The notes below the pieces were generated by a model. It worked only from the letters and a program-made list of their open reading frames with translations. It was not told where the DNA came from and searched no databases. Of a stretch of DNA of 64,000 bases, positions 16,097-24,488 are shown piece by piece. The translations under genes and the position numbers were made by a program. Each line of letters starts with the position of its first letter. Positions within the stretch are counted from its first letter, which is position 1. Location of the stretch: contig CAKUHV010000001.1 in assembly GCA_934659445.1 (NCBI GenBank), positions 15,034-79,033 of the forward strand, read 5' to 3'. The DNA comes from an uncultured Oscillospiraceae bacterium. GTDB lineage: Bacteria > Bacillota > Clostridia > Oscillospirales > Oscillospiraceae.

Positions 16097-16747
16097 ATGA
16101 AAAACATCACTTCGCCCCCGGCGGGGAGCAAGGAGGACATGACCATGGCAGGAACGGTACATCCGGCAGAGAATCCCCTGCTGGTGCAGCAGGCGGAACA
16201 GGAGGCGGCCAGCGCCGCCCGGCAGCTGGCCCAGGCGGCCCATCTCCATCGCGGCCAGATCGTGGTGGTGGGGTGCAGCACCAGCGAGGTGGTGGGCCAT
16301 CAGGTGGGCAGCTGGTCCACACCGGAGGTGGCCCAAGCCATCTTCCGGGGGCTGAACGGCGTGTTCGCCCCCATGGGAGTGTATATCGCCGCCCAGTGCT
16401 GCGAGCATCTGAACCGCGCCCTGATCGTGGAGCACGAGGCCGTGCCTGACGGGGAGATCGTCAATGTGCTGCCCCAGCCCAAGGCGGGCAGCTCCTTCGC
16501 CACGGCAGCCTATGAGAGCTTCCGCCATCCCGTGGCTCTGGAGGAGATCCGGGCCGACGCCGGGCTGGACATCGGCGGCACCCTTATCGGGATGCACCTG
16601 AAAAAGGTGGCGGTGCCTGTCCGGCTGGAGCAGGACCACATTGGTCAGGCCATTCTTCTGGCCGCCCGCACCCGGCCCAAATTCATCGGCGGTGACCGGG
16701 CCATCTACGACGAGAGGCTGAAGGACGGCTACCCTTACTTTGACTGA
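16097..16747 (+). CDS. YwlG/DUF436 (TIGR01440) family protein
   Basis: A 216-residue member of the conserved Firmicutes YwlG family, function unknown. Typical segments are VGCSTSEVVG, GVYIAAQCCEHLNRALIVE, VNVLPQPKAGSSFATAAY, DIGGTLIGMHLK and ARTRPKFIGGDRA. The ATG at 16097 has AAGGAG 8 nt upstream. A second start at 16145 has its own AAGGAGG, and would give about 200 residues, closer to the family's usual ~180. Either or both may be used. The gene has its own terminator. Confidence 0.85.
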   Translation: MKNITSPPAGSKEDMTMAGTVHPAENPLLVQQAEQEAASAARQLAQAAHLHRGQIVVVGCSTSEVVGHQVGSWSTPEVAQAIFRGLNGVFAPMGVYIAAQCCEHLNRALIVEHEAVPDGEIVNVLPQPKAGSSFATAAYESFRHPVALEEIRADAGLDIGGTLIGMHLKKVAVPVRLEQDHIGQAILLAARTRPKFIGGDRAIYDERLKDGYPYFD

Positions 16748-16753
16748 GTTGTA

Positions 16754-16792
16754 AAAAACTGCTCCCCCGGCGCTGCCGGGGGAGCAGTTTTT
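16754..16792 (+). terminator. terminator after ywlG-type gene
   Basis: AAAAACTGCTCCCCCGGC / GCCGGGGGAGCAGTTTTT is an 18-bp perfect stem with a T-run. Confidence 0.92.
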
Positions 16793-16806
16793 ACTCCTAA
16801 TCCATC

Positions 16807-16887
16807 CCTTTCGTGCTCCCCGCCACGCAGAGGGCGGGGAGCACAGGTATCCCCTCTGCAAGGGAACACGAAATGAAATCGGGGGGC
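16807..16887. repeat. palindromic repeat family R2, degenerate copy
   Basis: Contains GTGCTCCCCGCC...GGGCGGGGAGCAC, then CTCTGCAAGGGAACACGAAA and TGAAAT, closely matching the right half of the copies at 28582 and 62067. The left CCCAATT arm has decayed. It abuts the 3' end of the symporter gene. Confidence 0.7.
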
Positions 16888-16890
16888 TTT

Positions 16891-18429
16891 TTAAGCCTTG
16901 TGGCACTCCTCGTAGGTGTCCACCACCGCCTTGTCCGGGGCGGGGGTGAGCAGGGACACGATTACGATGGCCGCGCAGGCACACAGGAAGGCGGGCAGCA
17001 GCTCGTAAATGGCCCAGGCGCCGCCCATGGGGGCGATAAGGTACTTCCAGACGAATACCATGCCGCCGCCTACGATCAGGCCGGCCAGAGCGCCCTGTTT
17101 GTTGGTGCGCTTCCAGAACAGGGAGAACAGCATCACCGGGCCGAAGCTGGCGCCGAAGCCCGCCCATGCGAAAGACACCACCCGGAACACGGAGCTGTTG
17201 GGGTCCCAGGCCAGAAGCACGCCCACGGCGGCGATGGCCAGAACGGTGATCCGCGCCGCGCGCATGGTGGCCTTTTCATCCATTTTGATGCCCAGAAAAT
17301 CCTGCATCAGGTCCTGAGACACGCTGGAAGCGGCGGCCAGCAGCTGGCTGTCTGCGGTGGACATGGTGGCGGCCAGAATACCGGACAGGATCACGCCGGC
17401 GGCGACGGCCAGCAACAGCCCATGCTGGCTCATCAGGTCGGACAGCTTGATGATGATGGTCTCGGCCTCGGCGCTGGTGGACAGGAAGGGCACCTTGCCC
17501 GCAGCGGTCACGCCGTTGCCGATGACGCCGATGGCCACGGCGATGGCCATGGAGATGACCACCCACACGGTGGCGATGCGGCGGGAGGTGTTCAGCTTCT
17601 CCGCGTCCTCGATGGCCATAAACCGCAGCAGGATGTGGGGCATACCGAAGTAGCCCAGGCCCCAGGCCAGAGTGGACACGATGGACAGCAGGCTGAAGCT
17701 GGCGGCGCTGCCCGTGGCCGCGTCATACCCCCGGGTCAGGTTCAGGTAGCCGGGCAGGGCCCGGGCGTTCTCCATCACAGCCGCCGCGCCGCCGGCCTGC
17801 CGGATGCCGAAGAAGACAATGATGATCAGGGCGACGGTCATGAAGATGGACTGAATCAGGTCGGTAAAGCACACGGCCATAAAGCCGCCCATTACCGTAT
17901 ACAGAATGACCACCAGAGCGCCCACCACCATGGCGGTGTGGTATTCCACGCCGAACAGGCTGCTGAACAGGGTGCCGATGGCCTTGAAGCCGGAGGCGGT
18001 GTAGGGCACGAAGAAGATCAGGATCAGCACCGCGGCGATGCAGCCCAGCAGATGCTTCTGATCCCCGAACCGGCGGGAGAAGAAGTCGGGCACCGTAATG
18101 GCCCCCAGGCGGGCGGAATACTGGCGCAGGCGGCGGGCCACGATCAGCCAGTTCAGATAGGTGCCCACGGCCAGACCGATGCAGGTCCAGGTGACCTCCG
18201 GCAGGCCGCAGAGGTAGGCCAGACCGGGCAGGCCCATAAGCAGATAGCTGCTCATGTCGCTGGCCTCGGCGCTCATGGCGGTGACCAGGGGGCCCATCTT
18301 CCGGCCGCCCAGATAGAAGTCGTCCGAGCTGCCGCTGCCGCCCTTTTTGCTGAAGTATACGCCAACCAGCACCATGGCCAGAAGATAGGCCGCGATGGTG
18401 GCGCAGATGATGATCTGTGCGCTGTTCAT
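16891..18429 (-). CDS. putP: sodium/proline symporter (PutP-type, SSS family)
   Basis: A 512-residue integral membrane protein with about 13 hydrophobic segments. It has the sodium:solute symporter signature. DDFYLGGRKMGPLVTAMSAEASDMSSYLLMGLPG near residue 40 is diagnostic for PutP rather than pantothenate or glucose symporters, and GGFMAVCFTDLIQSIFM is the second signature. It imports proline with sodium, for nutrition or osmoprotection. The ATG at 18429 follows AAGGAGA. The AT-rich upstream region holds a long inverted repeat at 18507-18548. Confidence 0.92.
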   Translation of the reverse strand: MNSAQIIICATIAAYLLAMVLVGVYFSKKGGSGSSDDFYLGGRKMGPLVTAMSAEASDMSSYLLMGLPGLAYLCGLPEVTWTCIGLAVGTYLNWLIVARRLRQYSARLGAITVPDFFSRRFGDQKHLLGCIAAVLILIFFVPYTASGFKAIGTLFSSLFGVEYHTAMVVGALVVILYTVMGGFMAVCFTDLIQSIFMTVALIIIVFFGIRQAGGAAAVMENARALPGYLNLTRGYDAATGSAASFSLLSIVSTLAWGLGYFGMPHILLRFMAIEDAEKLNTSRRIATVWVVISMAIAVAIGVIGNGVTAAGKVPFLSTSAEAETIIIKLSDLMSQHGLLLAVAAGVILSGILAATMSTADSQLLAAASSVSQDLMQDFLGIKMDEKATMRAARITVLAIAAVGVLLAWDPNSSVFRVVSFAWAGFGASFGPVMLFSLFWKRTNKQGALAGLIVGGGMVFVWKYLIAPMGGAWAIYELLPAFLCACAAIVIVSLLTPAPDKAVVDTYEECHKA

Positions 18430-18506
18430 GTTATGTCTCTCCTTTTCCGTTCCACACAGGGATCTGCAACGGAGACGATCATAACACAATCGAAACAAGA
18501 ATGAAA

Positions 18507-18548
18507 TACAGAACCATGTATAGAATTTATCCTGTACACAGTTCTGTA
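18507..18548. promoter_or_regulatory. inverted repeat upstream of putP
   Basis: TACAGAACCATGTA and TACACAGTTCTGTA are complementary at 12 of 14 positions and separated by 14 bp. They lie about 80-120 bp before the putP start in an AT-rich promoter region. A regulator-binding role is inferred. Confidence 0.5.
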
Positions 18549-18688
18549 GTTTATTAATTTTCCTTTTATTATCAAGCGTTTTAAGCTGAACGAATATTCG
18601 ACTTCATTGTAAAACCAAAAATAAAATTTTTGCAGACTGCACATACAGCCCCGCCTTTTCCCCGGCATTTCCCATCAAGCTTCTTCCC

Positions 18689-19276
18689 TCATCCTGCCCG
18701 GAAGCTGGCCAGAAACAGGGGCGTGGTCTTGTCCGCGTAAGCCACAAGGGAGTAATCCCCGCCGCACAGGCACCAGTCGTACAGCTGGGCCCGCTCCCAC
18801 ATGGCGAAGGCCCGGACGATCTCGTCCTGGGTCAGCTCCGGCCGGAACTCCCCCCGCTGGGCCCCCTGACGGACAATCCTCCGCAGCAGCTTGAAGTAGA
18901 CCCGGCTGCGGTCCAGCAGGTGCTTCTCTCCCCGGGCCAGCAGCTGGGTGGACAGCAGGCGGGTGAGCAGGTCGATGGACACGCTGGACTCGATCATCAC
19001 ATACAGCTCGTGGTTGATGTAGGACAGGGTCTCGATGGCCCCCATCTCCGGATCCAGGGTGGGCATCAGCTCCTCATACTTCTCGTCGAACACATAGGCC
19101 AGCGTGCCCATCAGGGCGTCCTTGCCGTCGAAGTAGTGATAAAAGGAGCCCTTGGACGTGCCCGATTCATAGACGATGTCCTCCACCGTGGTGTCCTCGT
19201 AGCCCTGCTCATAAAAGAGCTTCCAGGCTGCGGAGATGATGCGTCCCCTGGTATTCCGGGTGCTTTTTCTGGGCAT
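18689..19276 (-). CDS. TetR/AcrR family transcription regulator
   Basis: A 195-residue repressor-type protein. Residues 8-55 form the TetR helix-turn-helix (RGRIISAAWKLFYEQGYEDT then GTSKGSFYHYFDGKDAL). The remaining helical part is the ligand domain. The ATG at 19276 is preferred to 19294 because GGAGGAG lies between them. It is downstream of its own promoter and a small T-followed hairpin, divergent from the yfbR-type gene. Whether it controls putP or the nucleotidase gene cannot be said. Confidence 0.92.
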   Translation of the reverse strand: MPRKSTRNTRGRIISAAWKLFYEQGYEDTTVEDIVYESGTSKGSFYHYFDGKDALMGTLAYVFDEKYEELMPTLDPEMGAIETLSYINHELYVMIESSVSIDLLTRLLSTQLLARGEKHLLDRSRVYFKLLRRIVRQGAQRGEFRPELTQDEIVRAFAMWERAQLYDWCLCGGDYSLVAYADKTTPLFLASFRAG

Positions 19277-19289
19277 GGACGCTCCTCCT

Positions 19290-19318
19290 TCCAAAAAACG
19301 CGCCCTTCGGCGGGCGAT
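19290..19318 (-). terminator. terminator-like hairpin in the TetR leader
   Basis: On the minus strand CGCCC-GCCGAA-GGGCG is followed by CGTTTTTTGG, between the promoter and the ribosome-binding site. The stem is short, so it is a weak attenuator candidate. Confidence 0.35.
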
Positions 19319-19325
19319 TTTCTAT

Positions 19326-19354
19326 ATTATCCGAGATTTTTGTCCCGCCGTCAA
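19326..19354 (-). promoter_or_regulatory. promoter of the tetR-type gene
   Basis: Minus strand TTGACG (19349-19354), 17-bp spacer, GATAAT (19326-19331). Confidence 0.7.
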
Positions 19355-19362
19355 CTGATTTA

Positions 19363-19391
19363 TTTACATCCCGACTTCACTGTGATAAAAT
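19363..19391 (+). promoter_or_regulatory. promoter of the yfbR-type gene
   Basis: TTTACA (19363-19368), 17-bp spacer, TAAAAT (19386-19391). It is back-to-back with the tetR promoter. Confidence 0.7.
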
Positions 19392-19423
19392 GCCCGTGAC
19401 AGAGACGAAAGGAGGCCCGCACT

Positions 19424-19999
19424 GTGGCCCAAAGCTTTTTCCCTATGATCGCCCGGATGCGGTATATCAACCGCTGGGGGCTGATGCGCAACACCCAGAC
19501 GGAGAACATTCAGGAGCACTCCCACATGGTGGCCGTGCTGGCCCACGCCCTGGCCGTGATCGAAAACGAAAAGTTCGGCGGACAGGTGGATCCGGGGCAG
19601 GTGGCCGTGGCCGCCCTGTACCACGACGCCAGCGAGATCCTCACCGGCGACATGCCCACCCCCATCAAATACGACAACCCCGCCATCCAGAGCGCCTATC
19701 AGCAGGTAGAGGCGGTGGCAGAGCAGAAGCTGCTGTCCATGCTGCCAGAGGAGCTGCGCCCCGCCTATGAGGACGCCATCACCATCCCTGACCCCGAGGT
19801 GAAGGCTCTGGTGAAGGCAGCGGACAAGCTGGACGCCTATCTGAAATGTGTGGAGGAGCTGAAGGCGGGCAACGCGGAGTTCAAAAAAGCCAAGGAGCAG
19901 ACCTACGCCGCCCTGTGCCAGAACCCCATCCCCGCCCTGCGGTACTTCATGGAGCACTTCCTGGCGGACTTCTCCCTCACGCTGGACGAGCTGAACTGA
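19424..19999 (+). CDS. YfbR-like HD-domain 5'-deoxynucleotidase
   Basis: A 191-residue HD hydrolase that dephosphorylates deoxynucleoside 5'-monophosphates in characterised homologues. It has the metal-binding pattern NIQEHSHMVAVLAHAL (first His), ALYHDASEILTGDMPTPIKY (the HD pair) and KAADKLDAYLKC (second Asp). The GTG start at 19424 is set by AAAGGAGG 8 nt upstream; the protein then starts MAQSFFPMIARMRYINRW, as in homologues. It has its own promoter and is 37 nt before the ACT-domain gene. Confidence 0.9.
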   Translation: MAQSFFPMIARMRYINRWGLMRNTQTENIQEHSHMVAVLAHALAVIENEKFGGQVDPGQVAVAALYHDASEILTGDMPTPIKYDNPAIQSAYQQVEAVAEQKLLSMLPEELRPAYEDAITIPDPEVKALVKAADKLDAYLKCVEELKAGNAEFKKAKEQTYAALCQNPIPALRYFMEHFLADFSLTLDELN

Positions 20000-20036
20000 A
20001 TTTTTCAATTATTATCACTTTATAGGAGGCAGACGT

Positions 20037-20306
20037 ATGAGAGCCATCGTCACCGTGCTGGGCAAGGACCGGGTGGGCATCACCGCCAACGTGTGCGCCC
20101 TGCTGGCCAAGTATAACATCAACATTCTGGACATCACCCAGACCATTTTACAGGACTACTTCACCATGGTCATGCTGGTGGACACCTCCGCCTGTCCCGT
20201 CTCCGTCGGCGAAATGCGGGACATTCTGGAGAAGGACGGGCAGGAGCAGAGCCTGTCCATCCGCATCCAGCGTGAAGACATTTTCAACGCTATGCATAGG
20301 ATCTGA
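20037..20306 (+). CDS. ACT domain protein (UPF0237)
   Basis: An 89-residue stand-alone ACT domain, starting MRAIVTVLGKDRVGITANVC. It belongs to the UPF0237 group, which almost always sits directly before a UPF0210 gene, as here. ACT domains bind amino acids or other small ligands, so it may be the sensory subunit for the next protein. AGGAGG precedes the ATG. Confidence 0.92.
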   Translation: MRAIVTVLGKDRVGITANVCALLAKYNINILDITQTILQDYFTMVMLVDTSACPVSVGEMRDILEKDGQEQSLSIRIQREDIFNAMHRI

Positions 20307-20318
20307 GGGGTGATGACC

Positions 20319-21677
20319 ATGCTCAACTCAAGTGAGATCTTACAGACCATCGACATGATCGACCAGCAGCATCTGGATGTCCGCACCATCACCATGGGCA
20401 TCTCCCTGCTGTCCTGCGCCCACAGCGACGTAAAGACCGCCTGCGACAGGGTATACGACAAGATCACCCGCTATGCCGAGCATCTGGTCGCCACGGGAGA
20501 GGCCATCGAGAAGGAATTCGGCATTCCCATCGTGAACAAGCGCATCTCCGTCACCCCCATCGCTCTGGTGGCCGCCGCCGCCCAAACGGACAACTACACC
20601 CCCTTCGCTCAGGCCATGGACCGAGCGGCCAAGACCTGTGGGGTCAACTTCATCGGCGGCTTCTCCGCTCTGGTACAGAAGGGGATGACCGAGGCCGACC
20701 GCATTCTGATCCGCTCCATTCCAGAGGCCCTGTCCACCACGGAGCTTGTGTGCTCCAGCGTGAACGTGGGTTCCACCAAGGCGGGCATCGACATGGATGC
20801 CGTGGCCCTGATGGGCCGGACGGTGAAGGAGCTGGCCGGACGCACCGCCGACCGGGGCGGCTTCGGCTGCGCCAAGCTGGTGGTGTTCTGCAACGCGGTG
20901 GAGGACAACCCCTTCATGGCCGGCGCCTTCCACGGCGTGGGCGAGCCGGAGCGGGTCATCAACGTGGGGGTCTCCGGCCCCGGCGTAGTGTGCCACGCCC
21001 TTCAGGCGGTGAAGGGCCAGCCCTTCGACGTGGTGGCCGAGACGGTGAAAAAGACCGCCTTCCGCATCACCCGCATGGGCCAGTTGGTGGCCCAGGAGGC
21101 CAGCCGCCGTCTGGACACCCCCTTCGGCATCGTGGATCTGTCCCTCGCGCCCACACCCGCGGTGGGCGACAGCGTGGCCCGCATTCTGGAGGAGATGGGC
21201 CTTGAGGTGTGCGGCACCCACGGCACCACCGCCGCTCTGGCCCTGCTGAACGACGCGGTGAAGAAGGGCGGCGTGATGGCCTCCTCCAGCGTGGGCGGCC
21301 TGTCCGGCGCCTTCATCCCCGTCAGTGAGGATGAGGGGATGATCGCCGCCGCCCGCTCCGGGGCCCTGACTCTGGACAAGCTGGAGGCCATGACCTGCGT
21401 GTGCTCCGTTGGTCTGGATATGATCGCCGTGCCCGGGGACACCAGCGCCGAGACCATCTCCGCCATCATCGCCGATGAGGCGGCCATCGGTATGGTCAAC
21501 TCCAAGACCACCGCCGTGCGTATCATCCCCGCCCCCGGCTGCAAGGTGGGGGACACGGTGGAGTTCGGCGGCCTGCTGGGCTCCGCCCCGGTGCAGCCGG
21601 TACACCCCTTCTCCAGCGCCGCCTTCGTGGCCCGGGGCGGCCGCATCCCCGCCCCCATGCAGAGCCTGAAAAACTGA
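20319..21677 (+). CDS. UPF0210 (PFL-like, DUF711) protein
   Basis: A 452-residue protein of the UPF0210 family, whose fold resembles pyruvate-formate-lyase-like barrels but which lacks a glycyl-radical motif. Biochemical role is unknown. Recognisable blocks are [50 protein letters not shown] [17 protein letters not shown] and [14 protein letters not shown]. The start is ambiguous: GTG 20310, ATG 20313 or ATG 20319. The last has the best-placed GAGGGG. It is translationally linked to the ACT gene 12 nt upstream. Confidence 0.92.
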   Translation: MLNSSEILQTIDMIDQQHLDVRTITMGISLLSCAHSDVKTACDRVYDKITRYAEHLVATGEAIEKEFGIPIVNKRISVTPIALVAAAAQTDNYTPFAQAMDRAAKTCGVNFIGGFSALVQKGMTEADRILIRSIPEALSTTELVCSSVNVGSTKAGIDMDAVALMGRTVKELAGRTADRGGFGCAKLVVFCNAVEDNPFMAGAFHGVGEPERVINVGVSGPGVVCHALQAVKGQPFDVVAETVKKTAFRITRMGQLVAQEASRRLDTPFGIVDLSLAPTPAVGDSVARILEEMGLEVCGTHGTTAALALLNDAVKKGGVMASSSVGGLSGAFIPVSEDEGMIAAARSGALTLDKLEAMTCVCSVGLDMIAVPGDTSAETISAIIADEAAIGMVNSKTTAVRIIPAPGCKVGDTVEFGGLLGSAPVQPVHPFSSAAFVARGGRIPAPMQSLKN

Positions 21678-21686
21678 ACCATATCA

Positions 21687-21715
21687 AGAGCGCCTGCCCT
21701 GTGGGCGGGCGCTCT
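21687..21715 (+). terminator. terminator after UPF0210 gene
   Basis: AGAGCGCCTGCCC / GGGCGGGCGCTCT forms a 13-bp stem with one mismatch. T-run is weak; it may partly shield the next gene. Confidence 0.6.
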
Positions 21716-21737
21716 GTAATAAGGAGACCATAGTGCT

Positions 21738-22298
21738 ATGAATATTGATCCCAAGGTATATACGGGCCGTCCGACCCATGAGGAGAACCCCGAAAAGCGG
21801 GCCATTTACGACAAGCTGGACCAGCTGGGCATCCCCTACATCCGGGTGGAGCATGACCACGCGGACACCATGGAGGACTGCCTGCTCATCGAGTCCCAGC
21901 TGGGGGCGCGGATCTGCAAAAACCTGTTCCTGTGCAACCGGCAGGGCACCCAATTCTACCTGCTGATGATGCACGGGGACAAGCCCTTCAAGACCAAGTT
22001 CCTGTCCGCACAGCTGGGGTGTTCCCGGCTGTCTTTTGCCGACGAAAATCATATGAAGGAGCTGCTGCACACAATTCCCGGCTCTGTCTCCGCTCTGGAG
22101 CTGCTGTTCGATCCGGAAAACCGGGTGCAGCTGGTCATCGACCGGGACCTGATGGCGGACGAGTACATCAGCGGACACCCCGGCCTGTCCACCGCCACCG
22201 TCCGCCTGACCCGGGAGGACATGCTGAAGTATGTGGCCGCTGTGGGCCACGAGCCGGTGTATGTGGATCTGCCCAACCCGGAATTGGCAGAACAATGA
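21738..22298 (+). CDS. prolyl-tRNA deacylase (PrdX/YbaK-type)
   Basis: A 186-residue free-standing trans-editing protein that hydrolyses mischarged alanyl-tRNA(Pro) in studied homologues. The YbaK/ProRS INS-like fold is shown by CKNLFLCNRQGTQFYLLMMHGDKPFKTKFL, LLHTIPGSVSALELLFDPEN, VQLVIDRDLM and ISGHPGLSTATVRL, which match PrdX closely. No prd (proline reductase) genes are nearby, so it is the general editing protein rather than part of a Stickland operon. AAGGAG precedes the ATG. Confidence 0.9.
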   Translation: MNIDPKVYTGRPTHEENPEKRAIYDKLDQLGIPYIRVEHDHADTMEDCLLIESQLGARICKNLFLCNRQGTQFYLLMMHGDKPFKTKFLSAQLGCSRLSFADENHMKELLHTIPGSVSALELLFDPENRVQLVIDRDLMADEYISGHPGLSTATVRLTREDMLKYVAAVGHEPVYVDLPNPELAEQ

Positions 22299-22326
22299 AC
22301 AGAGTGTAAAAATTCTCTGGGGGTAC

Positions 22327-22355
22327 TTGCATTTTTCCCCCGACCGCGCTATGAT
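22327..22355 (+). promoter_or_regulatory. promoter of htpG
   Basis: TTGCAT (22327-22332), 17-bp spacer, TATGAT (22350-22355). Transcription would start inside the CIRCE element. Confidence 0.8.
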
Positions 22356-22359
22356 ACCG

Positions 22360-22386
22360 TTAGCACTTGTAGTATATGAGTGCTAA
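22360..22386. promoter_or_regulatory. CIRCE operator (HrcA binding site)
   Basis: TTAGCACTT-N9-GAGTGCTAA differs from the CIRCE consensus TTAGCACTC-N9-GAGTGCTAA at one base. Symmetry extends outward to TACCG/CGGTA (22355-22391). It directly follows the htpG -10 box, the normal place for HrcA repression. Confidence 0.95.
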
Positions 22387-22472
22387 CGGTATTTTTTGTG
22401 TGCTCCTCCGCTGGGGAGCGAGGCACGCACCGAGTTTATTTTTACACACATTCATATATGGAGGCATGTACT

Positions 22473-24389
22473 ATGGCGAAAAAACAATTCAAGGCGGAAT
22501 CCAAGCGCCTGCTGGATCTGATGATCAACTCCATCTACACCCACAAGGAGATCTTTCTGCGTGAGCTGATCTCCAACGCCAGCGACGCGGAGGACAAGCT
22601 GGCTTATAAGTCCCTGACCGACGAGGGGGTGGACGTGAAGCGGAGCGACCTGAAGATCACCATTATCCCCAACAAGGAGATGCGTACCCTGACCATCTCT
22701 GATAACGGCGTGGGCATGACAAAGGAAGATCTGGAGCGCAATCTGGGCACCATTGCCCACAGCGGCTCCGGCCAGTTCAAGGCCGACCTGGCCGCCGATG
22801 ACAAGGCTGCCGAGAAGATCGATGTGATCGGTCAGTTCGGCGTGGGCTTCTACTCCGCTTTTATGGTGGCCGACCACGTCACCGTCCTCTCCAAAGCCTA
22901 CGGCAGCGACGAGGCCTGGATGTGGCAGTCCGACGGGGCTGACGGCTATACCCTGACCCAGTGCGAGAAGGACAAGCCCGGTACCGACATTATTCTGCAT
23001 ATCAAGGCAAATGCCGACGAAGAAAACTACGATCAGTATCTTGAGACCTATAAATTACAGGAACTGATCAAAAAATACTCCGATTATATCCGTTACCCCA
23101 TCACCATGGAGGTAGAGGACTACAAGATGAAGCCCAAGCCCGAGGACGCCGGGGAGGACTACAAGCCCGAGTGGGAGACCGTGAAGGAGTGGAAGACCAT
23201 CAACTCCATGGTGCCCCTGTGGCAGCGGCAGAAGTCCAAGGTGAAGCCCGAGGAGTATAACGCCTTCTATAAGGAGAAGTTCGGCGACTGGACCGACCCC
23301 CTGGCGGTGATCCACACCAGCGCCGAGGGCGCGGTGACCTATAAGGCGCTGCTGTATATCCCCGAGAAGACTCCCTACGACTTCTACACCCGGGAGTATG
23401 AGAAAGGACTTCAGCTTTACTCCTCCGGCGTGCTCATCATGGACAAGTGCGCCGACCTGCTGCCCGACTGCTTCCGGTTTGTGAAGGGTGTGGTGGATTC
23501 CCCCGACTTCTCCCTGAATATCAGCCGTGAGATTTTGCAGCACGACCGCCAGCTGAAGGTGATCGCCACCGCCCTGGAAAAGAAGATCAAGGCTGAACTG
23601 GTGAAGATGCAGAAGGACGACCGGGAGAAGTATGAGAAGTTCTGGAAGGCCTTCGGCACCCAGATCAAGTACGGCGTGGTGGGCGAATACGGCGCCAAGA
23701 AGGACCTGCTGAAGGACCTGCTGCTGTTCTGGTCCTCCAAGGAGAACGGCAACACCACTCTGGCCGCCTATAAGGACCGTATGCCTGAGGATCAGCCCTA
23801 TTACTACTACGCCTGCGGGGAGAGCGTGGACAAGATCGCCAAGCTGCCCCAGGTGGAGCGTATCCTGGACAAGGGCTATGAGATCCTGTACTGCACCGAG
23901 GACGTGGACGACTTCGTCATGAAGGCCCTGGACGAGCAGGGCGGCAAAAAGTTCAAGTCCGTCAACGACGACGACGCTCTGCCCCAGTCCGACGAGGAGA
24001 AGAAGGCGGCCGAGGAGAAGGCCGAGGCCGGCAAGGCTGTGCTGGACGCCGTGAAGGAGGCTCTGGGCGACGAGGTGAAGGCGGTGCGCGCCTCCTCCAT
24101 CCTGAAGTCCGCCGCCTGCTGCCTGTCCGCCGAGGGGCCCGTCTCCCTGGAAATGGAGAAGTATATGAGCAAGCTGGAGGGCGGCGAGAAGATGAAGGCC
24201 GACCGGGTGCTGGAGCTGAACCTGGACTCCGCCCCTTACGCCGCTTTGAAGCAGGCCCAGGAGGCCGGGGATACCGATAAGGTGGCCCGGTATGCCAAGC
24301 TGCTGTACGGTCAGGCGGAGCTGATGGCCGGCCTGCCTCTGGAGGACCCGACGGAGTATGCCCGTCTGGTCAGCGAGCTGATGGTGTAA
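22473..24389 (+). CDS. htpG: molecular chaperone HtpG (Hsp90)
   Basis: An ATP-dependent chaperone of 638 residues. The N-terminal GHKL ATPase has ELISNASDAEDKL (Mg-Asn), ISDNGVGM and GQFGVGFYSAFMVAD. The middle domain has KGVVDSPDFSLNISREILQHD with the catalytic Arg. The C-terminal dimerisation part ends without a eukaryotic MEEVD. The ATG at 22473 has GGAGG upstream; earlier in-frame ATGs overlap CIRCE and are rejected. The promoter-CIRCE unit predicts heat-shock induction by loss of HrcA. Confidence 0.97.
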   Translation: MAKKQFKAESKRLLDLMINSIYTHKEIFLRELISNASDAEDKLAYKSLTDEGVDVKRSDLKITIIPNKEMRTLTISDNGVGMTKEDLERNLGTIAHSGSGQFKADLAADDKAAEKIDVIGQFGVGFYSAFMVADHVTVLSKAYGSDEAWMWQSDGADGYTLTQCEKDKPGTDIILHIKANADEENYDQYLETYKLQELIKKYSDYIRYPITMEVEDYKMKPKPEDAGEDYKPEWETVKEWKTINSMVPLWQRQKSKVKPEEYNAFYKEKFGDWTDPLAVIHTSAEGAVTYKALLYIPEKTPYDFYTREYEKGLQLYSSGVLIMDKCADLLPDCFRFVKGVVDSPDFSLNISREILQHDRQLKVIATALEKKIKAELVKMQKDDREKYEKFWKAFGTQIKYGVVGEYGAKKDLLKDLLLFWSSKENGNTTLAAYKDRMPEDQPYYYYACGESVDKIAKLPQVERILDKGYEILYCTEDVDDFVMKALDEQGGKKFKSVNDDDALPQSDEEKKAAEEKAEAGKAVLDAVKEALGDEVKAVRASSILKSAACCLSAEGPVSLEMEKYMSKLEGGEKMKADRVLELNLDSAPYAALKQAQEAGDTDKVARYAKLLYGQAELMAGLPLEDPTEYARLVSELMV

Positions 24390-24432
24390 ATCCGTCTTCC
24401 CGCCTGCCGGGCAGTCCCCCGTATAACAAATG

Positions 24433-24474
24433 AAACCGCGCCACCTTCCCGTTTTCGGGAAGATGGCGCGGTTT
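24433..24474. terminator. bidirectional terminator between htpG and NSS gene
   Basis: AAACCGCGCCACCTTCCCG / CGGGAAGATGGCGCGGTTT forms a long stem with one mismatch between convergent genes. Confidence 0.85.
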
Positions 24475-24488
24475 ATTCTGCGGCAAGA

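Noticed and set aside
14987-17167. 726-residue minus-strand open frame across cysK and the YwlG gene
   Set aside because: It covers two well-supported plus-strand genes and intergenic terminators; no family motif or ribosome-binding site supports it.
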